This document shows, piece by piece, positions 11,319 to 19,442 of a stretch of 64,000 nt of DNA. The notes below the pieces were generated by a model. It ran no database searches and was not told the origin of the DNA. It saw nothing but the letters and a program-made list of their open reading frames with translations. Position 1 is the stretch's first letter, and every line of letters starts with the position of its first letter. This stretch comes from Nocardioides sp. S5 (GTDB lineage: Bacteria; Actinomycetota; Actinomycetes; Propionibacteriales; Nocardioidaceae). Location: positions 4,685,523-4,749,522 of the forward strand of contig NZ_CP022296.1 of assembly GCF_017310035.1 (NCBI RefSeq). Direction: 5' to 3'. The position numbers and the translations under genes are program-made.

Positions 11319-11744
11319 ATGAGGTTGTCCGAGGAAGCCGCCCGAGCCCGTCTCGAGGAGCACGTCCACGGGGTGTTCGCCACGCTCCACCCCGAGCGCG
11401 GGCCCGACCCGCAGCCGGTGGTCTACGCCGTTCACGACGGCCACGTCGGCGTACCGATCGACCGGGTGAAGCCCAAGGCCTCCTCGCGCCTGCAGCGCGA
11501 GGACAACCTCGACGCGGACCCGCGCGGCTCGCTGCTCGTCGAGCACTGGGACGCCGAGGAGTGGTCGCGGCTGTGGTGGGTGCGCACCGACGCCGAGCAC
11601 GTCCCCGACCCCGACGAGGCGCTGGTCGAGGCGCTCGCCGACCGGCTCGCGACGACGGTTCCGCAGTACGCCGACAAGCCGTTCCACCGGGTGCTGGTGT
11701 GCCGCATCGTCCGGGTGACGGGCTGGGCCGCCAGCGACGACTGA
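11319..11744 (+). CDS. PPOX-class split-barrel protein, Rv0121-like, probable F420-binding
   Basis: 141-aa protein of the pyridoxamine-phosphate-oxidase-like split beta-barrel fold. The pattern VFATLHPERGPDPQPVVYAV, then VGVPIDRVKPKASSRLQRE (phosphate-binding basic patch), then GSLLVEHWDAEEWSRLWWVR matches the subfamily typified by mycobacterial Rv0121. Members are predicted F420-dependent reductases. ATG 11319 is preceded by AGAGG about 11 nt away. It converges on cofC with 2 nt between the genes, another sign of the F420 theme of this region. Confidence 0.85.
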   Translation: MRLSEEAARARLEEHVHGVFATLHPERGPDPQPVVYAVHDGHVGVPIDRVKPKASSRLQREDNLDADPRGSLLVEHWDAEEWSRLWWVRTDAEHVPDPDEALVEALADRLATTVPQYADKPFHRVLVCRIVRVTGWAASDD

Positions 11745-11746
11745 GC

Positions 11747-12427
11747 TCAGCCCGCGCCGACGCGGGTGCGGGGTCCGAGGACACCACCGGCCGCCGTGAC
11801 AGCGGCGCGGGTCCTCGGTCCGACGCCGTGGTCGCAGCCGGCGGAGAGGTCGTCGACGGTGTCGATGTCGTGGCGCGCACCCCACGGCGCGTCGTCGAGC
11901 GCTCGCAACCCGAGGGCGCGGTGCCGGGCCGCCGACGCCGCGCCGTACCTGGTGCGGACCTCCGTCCCCGGGGCGTGCACGACGAAGGTGGTGCCCGTGC
12001 CGGCACGGTCGGGCACGAAGGCTCCCCGGTCGGACCCGGCGGCCACCGCGCGGAGGACCCCGCCGACGTCGTCCACGGTCAGGCACGGCAGGTCTCCCGG
12101 CACGACCGCCACACCGGTGCCCGGGAGCCACGACGACGCGACGCGGGCCCCGTCACGGACGGCGGCGTCGAGTCCGGCACCCCGGTCCGCGGCGACCCGT
12201 GCACCGAGACGGCGTACGCGGCGCGCCACCTCGGCGTCGGAGGTGACCACGAGCACCCCGGCGACAGCCGGGGTGCCGGCGAGCGCGGCGACCGTGTCGA
12301 GCGCGAAGGCCAGCGCCAGCGCACGGCGGTGCCCGGCCGGCAGGGCGAGCCGGGACTTCGCGAGGGCCAGCGGCTTCACCGGCACGACGGCCGCCACCGG
12401 CAGCGGGCCCCGTCCCGTCCCCGGCAC
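11747..12427 (-). CDS. cofC: Phospho-lactate/phosphoenolpyruvate guanylyltransferase (F420 biosynthesis)
   Basis: Transfers GMP from GTP to 2-phospho-L-lactate or, in actinobacteria, to phosphoenolpyruvate (then called FbiD). This gives the side-chain donor for F420 assembly. The 226-aa MobA-like nucleotidyltransferase fold shows AAVVPVKPLALAKSRLALP at the N-terminus and VPGDLPCLTVDDV around the metal site, then FVPDRAGTGTTFVV. GTG 12427 starts 2 nt after the histidine kinase stop codon, making cofC the third gene of an RR-HK-cofC operon. A GTG at 12397 is a shorter option. Confidence 0.92.
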   Translation of the reverse strand: MPGTGRGPLPVAAVVPVKPLALAKSRLALPAGHRRALALAFALDTVAALAGTPAVAGVLVVTSDAEVARRVRRLGARVAADRGAGLDAAVRDGARVASSWLPGTGVAVVPGDLPCLTVDDVGGVLRAVAAGSDRGAFVPDRAGTGTTFVVHAPGTEVRTRYGAASAARHRALGLRALDDAPWGARHDIDTVDDLSAGCDHGVGPRTRAAVTAAGGVLGPRTRVGAG

Positions 12428-12429
12428 CC

Positions 12430-13761
12430 TCAGGCCCCCACCGCGTCGGCCCGCGGCAGGAGCAGCCGCATCGAGGTGCCCGACGGCCCCGACCGAGCCA
12501 CATCCAGGTCGCCGCCCATCGCCCGCGCCAGCCCGTGGGCCAGCCCCAGGCCGAGCCCGATGCTCTCCTCCTGGGCGCCCTCGTCCGCGGCAGCGGTCGG
12601 CGTACACCGTGGCGCGGCGCCGCGGGCGAACGGCGTGAAGATCCAGCCGAGGAGGTCGGACGGGATGCCCGGGCCGTCGTCGTCGACGAGGACCACGACG
12701 GCGTCGGCGTCGGACGGGCCGACCCGCACCTCGACGCGACCACCGGTGTGGCCGTGGCGGATCGCGTTGGCGACGAGGTTGAGCACGACCTGGCGCAGAC
12801 GCCGACGGTCGGCCAGCACAACCTCGTCGCCGAGGTGGTGCTCGAGGGTGACCCGGCGTTGCGCGGCCTTGGTGGACAGCAGGCCGAGGACCTCGACGAC
12901 GACGTCGCGGACCAGCACCGGCTCACGGCCCAGCGGCAGCGCGTTGGCCTCGAGACGACTCATGTCGAGGACGTCGGACAACAGGTCCATGACGTGCCCG
13001 GCTGCGGCGCCGATGTGGGCCAACGCCTCACGACGGCGGGCCTCGTCGAGGTCCATCGTGCCGAGCAGCTCGGCGAAGCCGACGATGGCCTGGATCGGCG
13101 TACGCGCCTCGTGGCCGACGGCAGCGAGCAGCTCGGACTTCGCGTGCGAGAGCTCCTCGGCCGTGCGGCGGGCCGTCTCGGCCTCCAGCCGTGCGCGGCC
13201 GTCCTCGAGCAGGTGGGCGTGGCCGATCGCGATCGAGGCGAGATGGGTGAAGCGGTCCACGAGGAGCTGCTCCCGGCTCGAGGGACCGTGTGGGCGGCTG
13301 TGGTAGACCGCGAACGTGCCGACCGGTCGCCCGTCGCCGCCGTCGATGGGCGTGGACCAGCAGCTGCGCAGGCCCGCGGCGACGGCGATGTCGCGATAGC
13401 GGACCCACCGCACGTCGGTGAGCACGTCGGTGGCCACGACCGGCGCGTTGAGGGCCGCGGCGGTCCCGCAGGATCCGGCTCCCTCGCCGATGGCGATCCC
13501 GTCGATCGCAGCGACGTAGGCGGGCGGGAGGCTCGGCGCGGCTCCGTGGTGCAGGGTGCCGTGCTCGTGGTCGAGCAGGAGCACCGAGCAGCGGGCGCCC
13601 GGCATCAGGTCCTCCAGCGAGGTCAGGATGCCGGTGAGCACCTCGGCCAGGGGGGCCGCGCGGGCGATGAGCTCGAGCACCGCGGTCTGGCGGTCCATCA
13701 GCTCGCGCACGTCCTCGGGCCTTAGCTCGGCGTACGGCGGTCCCGGCTCGAGCGCGATCAC
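12430..13761 (-). CDS. GAF-domain sensor histidine kinase
   Basis: 443-aa soluble histidine kinase. A GAF domain spans about residues 25-185. HisKA carries the phosphoacceptor His217 (AAVGHEARTPIQAIVGF). The ATPase domain has an N box (LNLVANAIRHG), DDDGPGIP, and a GLGLGLAHGLARAMGG G2 box. An Ala/Asp/Glu-rich insertion sits between the F and G2 boxes. There are no transmembrane helices, so the signal is cytosolic, bound by the GAF domain. GTG 13761 overlaps the response regulator stop (GTGA), and cofC follows immediately. No known F420-regulating kinase is available to compare with from memory. Confidence 0.93.
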   Translation of the reverse strand: MIALEPGPPYAELRPEDVRELMDRQTAVLELIARAAPLAEVLTGILTSLEDLMPGARCSVLLLDHEHGTLHHGAAPSLPPAYVAAIDGIAIGEGAGSCGTAAALNAPVVATDVLTDVRWVRYRDIAVAAGLRSCWSTPIDGGDGRPVGTFAVYHSRPHGPSSREQLLVDRFTHLASIAIGHAHLLEDGRARLEAETARRTAEELSHAKSELLAAVGHEARTPIQAIVGFAELLGTMDLDEARRREALAHIGAAAGHVMDLLSDVLDMSRLEANALPLGREPVLVRDVVVEVLGLLSTKAAQRRVTLEHHLGDEVVLADRRRLRQVVLNLVANAIRHGHTGGRVEVRVGPSDADAVVVLVDDDGPGIPSDLLGWIFTPFARGAAPRCTPTAAADEGAQEESIGLGLGLAHGLARAMGGDLDVARSGPSGTSMRLLLPRADAVGA

Positions 13762-14492
13762 GGCTCGTCCACGAGCTGGTAGCCCACCCCGCGCACCGTG
13801 CGCAGGAGCCGGGGGTGTGACGGGTCGGCCTCGAGCTTGAGCCTGAGCCGGTGGACGTGCTCGGTCACCGTCGCCTCACCGAGCCACTCCGAGGAGGAGT
13901 TCCAGACCCGGTCGAGGAGCTGGCCGCGGGTGAACACGTGGCGCGGGTGGGTGGCCAGGAAGGCGAGCAGGTCGAACTCCTTGGGCGTGAGGTCGACGTC
14001 GGTGTCCCCGAGCACGACGCGACGGCTCGCGGGCTCGATGCGCAGCTCGCCGACGGTGATCGCCTCGTCGGCGAGCTCCGGCGAGGCGCGACGCAGCACC
14101 GACCGCACCCGGGCCGCGAGCTCGCCGGGCGAGAACGGCTTGACGAGGTAGTCGTCGGCACCGAGGTCGAGGCCGACGATGCGGTCGGTCTCGCCGTTGC
14201 GGCCCGACAGCACGATGATCGGGGTGTCCGAGCGGCCGGTCTTCCCACCACGCACCGAGCGCAGCACGTCGAGGCCGCCGAGGCCGGGCAGCGAGAGGTC
14301 GAGCACGACGAGGGTCGGGTGGTCGTCGCGGATGCGACGCAGCGCCGTCGGGCCGTCGTCGGCCTCCACCACCTGGAAGCCGGCGTCGTCGAGCTGCCAG
14401 CGCACCACGGTGCGGATCGCCTCGTCGTCGTCGACCACGAGCACGACCGGCGCCTTCGCGTCGACGACGCGCTCGGCAGCGGGCTGGCTCAT
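13758..14492 (-). CDS. OmpR-family response regulator
   Basis: 244-aa regulator. The receiver domain has the acidic pocket (VVDDDE), phosphoacceptor Asp65 (VVLDLSLPG), and Lys118 in DDYLVKPFSPGEL. The winged-helix output domain shows DLTPKEFDLLAFLATHP and the recognition stretch ATVTEHVHRLRLKLE. It is the first gene of the RR-HK-cofC operon. The 132-bp region shared with divergent fbiC contains a perfect 7+7 bp palindrome, a candidate target. ATG 14492 has no strong ribosome-binding site. Confidence 0.94.
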   Translation of the reverse strand: MSQPAAERVVDAKAPVVLVVDDDEAIRTVVRWQLDDAGFQVVEADDGPTALRRIRDDHPTLVVLDLSLPGLGGLDVLRSVRGGKTGRSDTPIIVLSGRNGETDRIVGLDLGADDYLVKPFSPGELAARVRSVLRRASPELADEAITVGELRIEPASRRVVLGDTDVDLTPKEFDLLAFLATHPRHVFTRGQLLDRVWNSSSEWLGEATVTEHVHRLRLKLEADPSHPRLLRTVRGVGYQLVDEP

Positions 14493-14522
14493 GTGTGAAG
14501 GACACCACACGGGCCTGCGCAG

Positions 14523-14538
14523 GTCACGGGTCCGTGAC
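14523..14538. promoter_or_regulatory. Palindrome in the divergent RR/fbiC promoter region
   Basis: GTCACGG-GT-CCGTGAC, a perfect inverted repeat with 2-bp spacer, lies 31 bp upstream of the response regulator ATG and 87 bp upstream of fbiC. A second perfect palindrome, GTGCATGCAC, is at 14601-14610 just before the fbiC ribosome-binding site. These are candidate operators tying both F420 biosynthetic operons to one regulator; binding is not demonstrated. Confidence 0.5.
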
Positions 14539-14624
14539 GACTCGTTGTGGCCCTGTTGAGAATCCGTTGGCCGCTCAGTGAGGGCCCACCCCCACACTGG
14601 GTGCATGCACCCCGGGGAGACCGC

Positions 14625-16973
14625 ATGACCGCGCTGACCGAGCTCTCGACCGCCGAGCTCCTCGACCGTGCCTCGCAGCGCCGCGACGCGCTCTTCGGCA
14701 CCCGCGTCACCTACTCGCCGAAGGTCTTCATCCCGCTGACGAAGCTGTGCCGCGACCGCTGCGGCTACTGCACCTTCGCCGAGTCCCCCCGCACCGCCAC
14801 CGCGCCCTACCTCTCGCTCGACGAGGTGCTGGCGATCGCCCGCCAGGGCGCCGCCGCGGGCTGCCACGAGGCGCTCTTCACCCTCGGCGAGGCGCCCGAG
14901 CTGCGCTACCCCGCGGCTGCCGAGTGGCTCGCCGCCCACGGCCACGCGTCCACGGTGTCCTACCTCGCCGAGGCGAGCGCCCTGGTGCTCGCCGAGACCG
15001 GCCTCCTGCCGCACGCCAACGCCGGGGCGATCGGTCGCGACGACCTCGCCGCACTGCGTACGTCGTGCGCGTCGCAGGGGATGATGGTTGAGAGCCTGCG
15101 GCCCGACCTGGCCGCCCACCGCGGCGCGCCCGACAAGGAGCCGGCCCGCCGCCTCGCCACCCTCGACCTCGCCGGACGCCTGGCGATCCCCTTCACCACC
15201 GGCATCCTGGTCGGGATCGGCGAGACCGAGGCCGACCGCGTCGAGGCGCTGGAGGCCATTGCCGCCGCGCACCTGGAGCACGGGCACGTGCAGGAGGTGA
15301 TCGTGCAGAACTTCCTGCCCAAGCCGGGCACGGCGATGCGCGACGCCGCCCCGTGCCCGCACGAGGACCACATCCGCGCGATCGCGCTGGCCCGCCTGGT
15401 GCTGCCCGACGACGTGCACCTCCAGGCGCCGCCCAACCTCTCCGCGCCCGAGGAGCTCGCGGGACTGCTCGCCGCCGGCATCGACGACTGGGGCGGGGTC
15501 TCGCCGGTGACGGCCGACCACGTCAACCCCGAGCGCCCCTGGCCTTCGCTCGAGACGCTGGGGGCGGCCACCGAGGCGGCGGGCCACGAGCTCGCACCGC
15601 GGCTCACGATCTACCCCGAGCACGCCGCGGAGCCCGAGCGCTGGCTCGACCAGGCCGTGCGCTTCCCGGTGCTCGACCGCGCCGACGCCGAGCTGCTGGC
15701 GCGCGACGACCCCGGCGCGCTGTGGCCCGAGCGCCACCGCGACGCCGCCAACGTCGGCACCGGAGCCGAGGTCGTGCAGGTCGGCCGGCGCTCCACGACG
15801 TGGTTCTCCGGCGCCGGCGTCGACCCCGCCACGCTCGTGCCCGCGCGTGGTAGCGCGGTGACCGGCCGGGTGCGCGAGGTGCTGGACGGCGTACGCCTCG
15901 GGCAGGACCCGGGTGCCGAGGAGCTCGAGGTGCTCTTCGCCGCGCGCGGGCGCGAGGTCGGCGCCGTCGCGGAGCTCGCCGACGAGGTCCGCCGGCGCGT
16001 GGTCGGCGACGAGGTGACCTACGTCGTCAACCGCAACATCAACTACACCAACGTCTGCACCTACAAGTGCACGTTCTGCGGCTTCTCCAAGGGACCGCTG
16101 TCGCTGAACCTGCGCGGCAAGCCCTACCTCCTCACCCTCGACGACGTCGCCGACCGCAGCGAGGAGGCGGCGGCGCTCGGCGCGACGGAGGTGTGCCTCC
16201 AGGGCGGCATCCACCCGAGCTTCGACGGCAACTTCTACGTCGACGTCACCCGCGCCGTGCACGAGCGGGTCCCCGACATCCACATCCACGGCTTCACCGC
16301 GCTGGAGGTCCTCGAGGGCTCGCGGCGCCTCGAGGAGCCGCTCGAGAGCTACCTGCTCCGGCTCAAGGACGCGGGCCTGCGGTCACTGCCGGGCACCGCC
16401 GCAGAGATCCTCGACGACGAGATCCGTGCGGTGCTGTGCCCCGACAAGGTCACCACCGAGGAGTGGCTCGACGTGCACCGCGTCGCCCACTCCGTGGGGC
16501 TGCGCAGCAACGTGACGATGATGTTCGGCTCGGTCGAGCACCCGCGCCACTGGGTGCGCCACCTGCTCCGCACCCGGGCGCTCCAGCGCGAGACCGGCGG
16601 CTTCACCGAGTTCGTCGGGCTGCCCTTCGTGCACATGGCGGCCCCGATCTACCTCAAGCGCGGTGCTCGTCGCGGTCCGACGTGGCGCGAGACCGTCCTC
16701 GTGCACGCGGTGGCCCGCATCGCGTACGCCGACGACATCGACCACGTGCAGGCGTCGTGGGTCAAGCTCGGTCCGGTCGGCGCCGGGCAGCTGCTGACCG
16801 CGGGCGTGGACGACCTCGGGGGGACGCTCATGGACGAGAACATCAGCCGCGCCGCGGGCGCGAGCCACGGCCAGGGGCTGACGCCCGACGACCTGGCCGC
16901 GATCGCCCGCGAGGCCGGGCGTCCGCTGCGCCAGCGCACGACGCTCTACGGCGAGGTGGCGGTGCCGGCGTAG
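14625..16973 (+). CDS. fbiC: FO synthase (fused CofG-CofH radical SAM enzyme)
   Basis: Makes 7,8-didemethyl-8-hydroxy-5-deazariboflavin (FO), the F420 chromophore, from tyrosine and a pyrimidine. The 782-aa fusion contains two radical-SAM halves. The first [4Fe-4S] motif is Cys42-x3-Cys46-x2-Cys49 (CRDRCGYC), CofG-like. The second is Cys478-x3-Cys482-x2-Cys485 (CTYKCTFC), CofH-like. Total length is slightly under mycobacterial FbiC (856 aa), mostly from a shorter N-terminus and linker. ATG 14625 follows GGGGAGA. It is transcribed divergently from the RR-HK-cofC operon. Confidence 0.97.
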   Translation: MTALTELSTAELLDRASQRRDALFGTRVTYSPKVFIPLTKLCRDRCGYCTFAESPRTATAPYLSLDEVLAIARQGAAAGCHEALFTLGEAPELRYPAAAEWLAAHGHASTVSYLAEASALVLAETGLLPHANAGAIGRDDLAALRTSCASQGMMVESLRPDLAAHRGAPDKEPARRLATLDLAGRLAIPFTTGILVGIGETEADRVEALEAIAAAHLEHGHVQEVIVQNFLPKPGTAMRDAAPCPHEDHIRAIALARLVLPDDVHLQAPPNLSAPEELAGLLAAGIDDWGGVSPVTADHVNPERPWPSLETLGAATEAAGHELAPRLTIYPEHAAEPERWLDQAVRFPVLDRADAELLARDDPGALWPERHRDAANVGTGAEVVQVGRRSTTWFSGAGVDPATLVPARGSAVTGRVREVLDGVRLGQDPGAEELEVLFAARGREVGAVAELADEVRRRVVGDEVTYVVNRNINYTNVCTYKCTFCGFSKGPLSLNLRGKPYLLTLDDVADRSEEAAALGATEVCLQGGIHPSFDGNFYVDVTRAVHERVPDIHIHGFTALEVLEGSRRLEEPLESYLLRLKDAGLRSLPGTAAEILDDEIRAVLCPDKVTTEEWLDVHRVAHSVGLRSNVTMMFGSVEHPRHWVRHLLRTRALQRETGGFTEFVGLPFVHMAAPIYLKRGARRGPTWRETVLVHAVARIAYADDIDHVQASWVKLGPVGAGQLLTAGVDDLGGTLMDENISRAAGASHGQGLTPDDLAAIAREAGRPLRQRTTLYGEVAVPA

Positions 16974-17134
16974 GACGCCTGCACCGGTGGTCGTGGCGGG
17001 TGCGAGCTCGTCCTCGACGTCCTCCCTGAGGGTGGTCCTACCCCGAAGTGCGCCAGATATGTCGTCCGTCGGGAGGTGTTGGGAGGGCTGGCCTGCGACC
17101 AAAGTCGGAGGTACCGAACGAAAGGACACCCCCC

Positions 17135-18010
17135 ATGGACATCGGTGACAGCTTCCAGAACGCGACCGACGGGTTCTTCGACTTCCTGCCCAACCTGCTG
17201 GGATTCGTCGTCATCCTGCTGGTCGGCTACATCGTGGCGAAGGTCGTCGCCGGCGTGGTCGGCAAGCTCCTGGAGAAGGTCGGCATCGACCGGCGACTCC
17301 ACGAGAGCTCCGCCAACCGCTACGTCGACGCGGTCCTGCCGGGCGCCTCCGCGGCCAACGGCATCGCCCGCGTCGTCTTCTGGCTCATCTTCATCTTCTT
17401 CATCACGACCGCGATCGGGGCGCTCGGCATCCCGGCCGCCACCGGCTTCATGAACGACGTCCTGGCCTACCTGCCCAACGTCATCGTGGCCATCGTGATC
17501 TTCATCGTCGCCGCGCTGCTCTCCGGCGCGATCGCCGGCGCCGTCGCCCGCTTCATGGGTGACACCCCCACCGGCAAGGTGGTCGGCGCCGTCGCTCCGG
17601 CGGTCATCATGACGATCGCGTTCTTCATGATCCTCGAGCAGCTCCAGATCGCTCCCGAGATCGTGCGGATCGCCTTCACCGCCATCATGTTCGCCCTGGC
17701 CCTGGGCCTCGCCCTGGCCTTCGGCCTCGGTGGTCGCGACATCGCCGCCGACCTGCTGCGCCAGGCCCGCGACAAGGGTTCGAACGCCGCGAGCCAGGCC
17801 AAGCAGGACGCTCGTGTGGGCGCCGACCGTGCCCGCGACGAGGTCGGCCAGCACACCGGCTCCGGCACGGGCAACGGCTACAGCACCAGCAGCACCGGCA
17901 GCAGCACCGGCACTGACTGGACGTCGACGTCCACGGCCAACACCACCGGTTCGTCGTACGACCCCGAGGCCACGCAGCACATGCCTCCCCCGGCCTCGCC
18001 GAACCGCTGA
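17135..18010 (+). CDS. Membrane protein with conserved TM-helix repeats (MscS-like N-terminal type)
   Basis: 291-aa integral membrane protein. Five hydrophobic segments are seen: about residues 18-42 (LLGFVVILLVGYIVAKVV), 75-100, 108-135, 150-170 and 178-200. They include the glycine-punctuated conserved TM-helix repeat found in CmpX-like and mechanosensitive-channel-related proteins. The C-terminal 85 residues are hydrophilic: Ala/Arg/Asp-rich, then Ser/Thr/Gly-rich low complexity. There is no MscS beta domain, so channel function is uncertain. ATG 17135 has AAAGGA upstream. Confidence 0.8.
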   Translation: MDIGDSFQNATDGFFDFLPNLLGFVVILLVGYIVAKVVAGVVGKLLEKVGIDRRLHESSANRYVDAVLPGASAANGIARVVFWLIFIFFITTAIGALGIPAATGFMNDVLAYLPNVIVAIVIFIVAALLSGAIAGAVARFMGDTPTGKVVGAVAPAVIMTIAFFMILEQLQIAPEIVRIAFTAIMFALALGLALAFGLGGRDIAADLLRQARDKGSNAASQAKQDARVGADRARDEVGQHTGSGTGNGYSTSSTGSSTGTDWTSTSTANTTGSSYDPEATQHMPPPASPNR

Positions 18011-18023
18011 CACACTGGCGGGC

Positions 18024-18614
18024 ATGACCGGACTTCCGGTGCTCCGCCACCTCGAGACCGCACGCCTCGTCCTCCGGCCCCGGTTGGAGGGCGAGGCGTC
18101 GGTCTATCGCCAGCTGTGGGTCGAGCGCGACCCACGCGTCCCGGCCCGCCGGCGCGTCGACGCCGACGACCGCCCGACCGTCGAGGACATCGCCGCACAG
18201 CTGCGCGACGAGGCCCTTGCAGCCGGCCTCACCGTCCTCGCCGTCGAGGTCCGCGGGACCGGAGAGGTCGTCGGCTACTGCGGGCTCTTCGCCGTCCACG
18301 GCCGACCCCCGGACGAGCCCGAGCTCGCCTACGAGCTCCTCGCCGCCGCTCACGGGCGGGGCTACGCCACCGAGGCGGCCCAAGCCGTCGTCGACTGGGC
18401 CCGCGAGAACGGCTACCCCCGACTGTGGGCCGACGTGTGGGACTGGAACGCCGCATCGCGCCGCGTGCTCTCGAAGCTCGGCTTCACCGAGGTCGAGCGG
18501 CAGGAGCCCGGGCCCCACGGAGCGAACATCACGACCGTCCTCGAGCTCGGAGCGCGACACCCGGGACAACCTGGTTCCGGAGGCAGGCCCACGCCGTCGA
18601 GGATCCGGCCGTGA
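18024..18614 (+). CDS. GNAT acetyltransferase, RimJ/RimL-like
   Basis: 196-aa acetyltransferase with the RimJ-type start (LETARLVLRPRLEGEA) and acetyl-CoA loop AHGRGYATEAAQAVVDWARE. The RimJ-like tail reads NAASRRVLSKLGFTEVER. The last 20 residues are Gly/Pro/Arg-rich and probably disordered. Its stop overlaps the GTG start of the next acetyltransferase, so the two are co-translated. Substrate unknown. Confidence 0.87.
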   Translation: MTGLPVLRHLETARLVLRPRLEGEASVYRQLWVERDPRVPARRRVDADDRPTVEDIAAQLRDEALAAGLTVLAVEVRGTGEVVGYCGLFAVHGRPPDEPELAYELLAAAHGRGYATEAAQAVVDWARENGYPRLWADVWDWNAASRRVLSKLGFTEVERQEPGPHGANITTVLELGARHPGQPGSGGRPTPSRIRP

Positions 18615-19030
18615 CGATCGAGACCTCCACAGCGCAGATCCCCGGCCGCGACGAGCTCGCCGGCCTGTACGACGCCGTCGGGTGGGCGGCCTACACCCGC
18701 GACCTCGACACCCTCGAGCGGGCGGTGCGAGGCTCCGCACACGTGGTCACCGCCCGACGCGAGGGCCGGCTCGTCGGGCTCGCCCGCGTGGTCAGCGACG
18801 GGGCGACGATCGCCTACCTCCAGGACGTGCTGGTCCACCCCGAGGAGCAGGGCGGTGGCCTGGGCAAGCGCCTGGTGACCGAGGTGATGGCGCCCTTCGA
18901 GCAGGTGCGCCAGAAGGTGCTGCTGACCGACGACGAGCCTGGTCAGCGCGCGTTCTACGAGTCGCTCGGCTTCGCGGAGGTCCGCGACCTCGACCACGGG
19001 TCGCTGCGGGCCTTCGTCAGGTTCGACTGA
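18611..19030 (+). CDS. Small GNAT acetyltransferase
   Basis: 139-aa single-domain acetyltransferase of the short GNAT type. Core motif A is LQDVLVHPEEQGGGLGKRLVTEVM and the C-terminal beta bulge is AFYESLGFAEV. GTG 18611 overlaps the previous stop (GTGA). Tandem non-paralogous GNATs suggest a small operon, but no target is evident. Confidence 0.87.
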   Translation: MTIETSTAQIPGRDELAGLYDAVGWAAYTRDLDTLERAVRGSAHVVTARREGRLVGLARVVSDGATIAYLQDVLVHPEEQGGGLGKRLVTEVMAPFEQVRQKVLLTDDEPGQRAFYESLGFAEVRDLDHGSLRAFVRFD

Positions 19031-19086
19031 GCTGACACGACCGAGAGGTAGGCCGAGCACGACGGAACCGCGGGTGTCGATCGCGT

Positions 19087-19314
19087 TCATCCCGCACGGT
19101 GGCAGTCCGCGGGGCGCACCAGGGCGGCCGACACCCACGACTGCGACAGGAGCACCTCGGACCCCGTGCCGGTCGAGTACGACTCGACGCGCACCACCCA
19201 CGCCTCCCAACCTCGGCGATCAGAGTGCCTCCAGGCAAGCAGTACGCCAGGCGCTGGCACAGACCACCGACCGGTCAGGTCCACCCACACGTGGAACGGG
19301 GGCTGTCGGGGCAC
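19087..19314 (-). CDS. Small conserved actinobacterial protein under a LexA-like box
   Basis: 75-aa protein of unknown function: HVWVDLTGRWSVPAPGVLL, then WRHSDRRGWEAWVVRVESY and SQSWVSAALVRPA. I recognise the general pattern (VWVDLxxxWxxPxPGLLLxWR, Trp-rich, ending LRPA) as a small actinobacterial family often found near error-prone polymerase genes; this is from memory and unverified. GTG 19314 has a TATTCT hexamer 6 nt upstream, so the message is probably leaderless. A near-perfect SOS box overlaps that hexamer. A short secondary-site remnant rather than a gene is possible. Confidence 0.6.
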   Translation of the reverse strand: MPRQPPFHVWVDLTGRWSVPAPGVLLAWRHSDRRGWEAWVVRVESYSTGTGSEVLLSQSWVSAALVRPADCHRAG

Positions 19315-19324
19315 CGGTCAAGAA

Positions 19325-19340
19325 TAGAACACCTGTTCGA
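19325..19340 (-). promoter_or_regulatory. LexA/SOS-box-like operator
   Basis: TAGAAC-ACCT-GTTCGA matches the actinobacterial SOS consensus TCGAAC-N4-GTTCGA at 11 of 12 half-site positions. It overlaps the TATTCT -10-like element (19321-19326) of the 75-aa gene, the right place for LexA repression. Confidence 0.6.
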
Positions 19341-19442
19341 CCATGCGGGCAGCGAGGATCTCCCGCACACAGACGTCTGCAGACGATGAGCCAACGTGCA
19401 ATCCAGCCGTCGCTCAGGCGCTGTGCTTCGCAACCGCTTTCG

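Noticed and set aside
8125..11322. Very long open frame antisense to the oxidoreductase and ligase genes
   Set aside because: GC-rich codon-position artefact: biased composition, no motif, no ribosome-binding site, and it runs through three well-supported genes.
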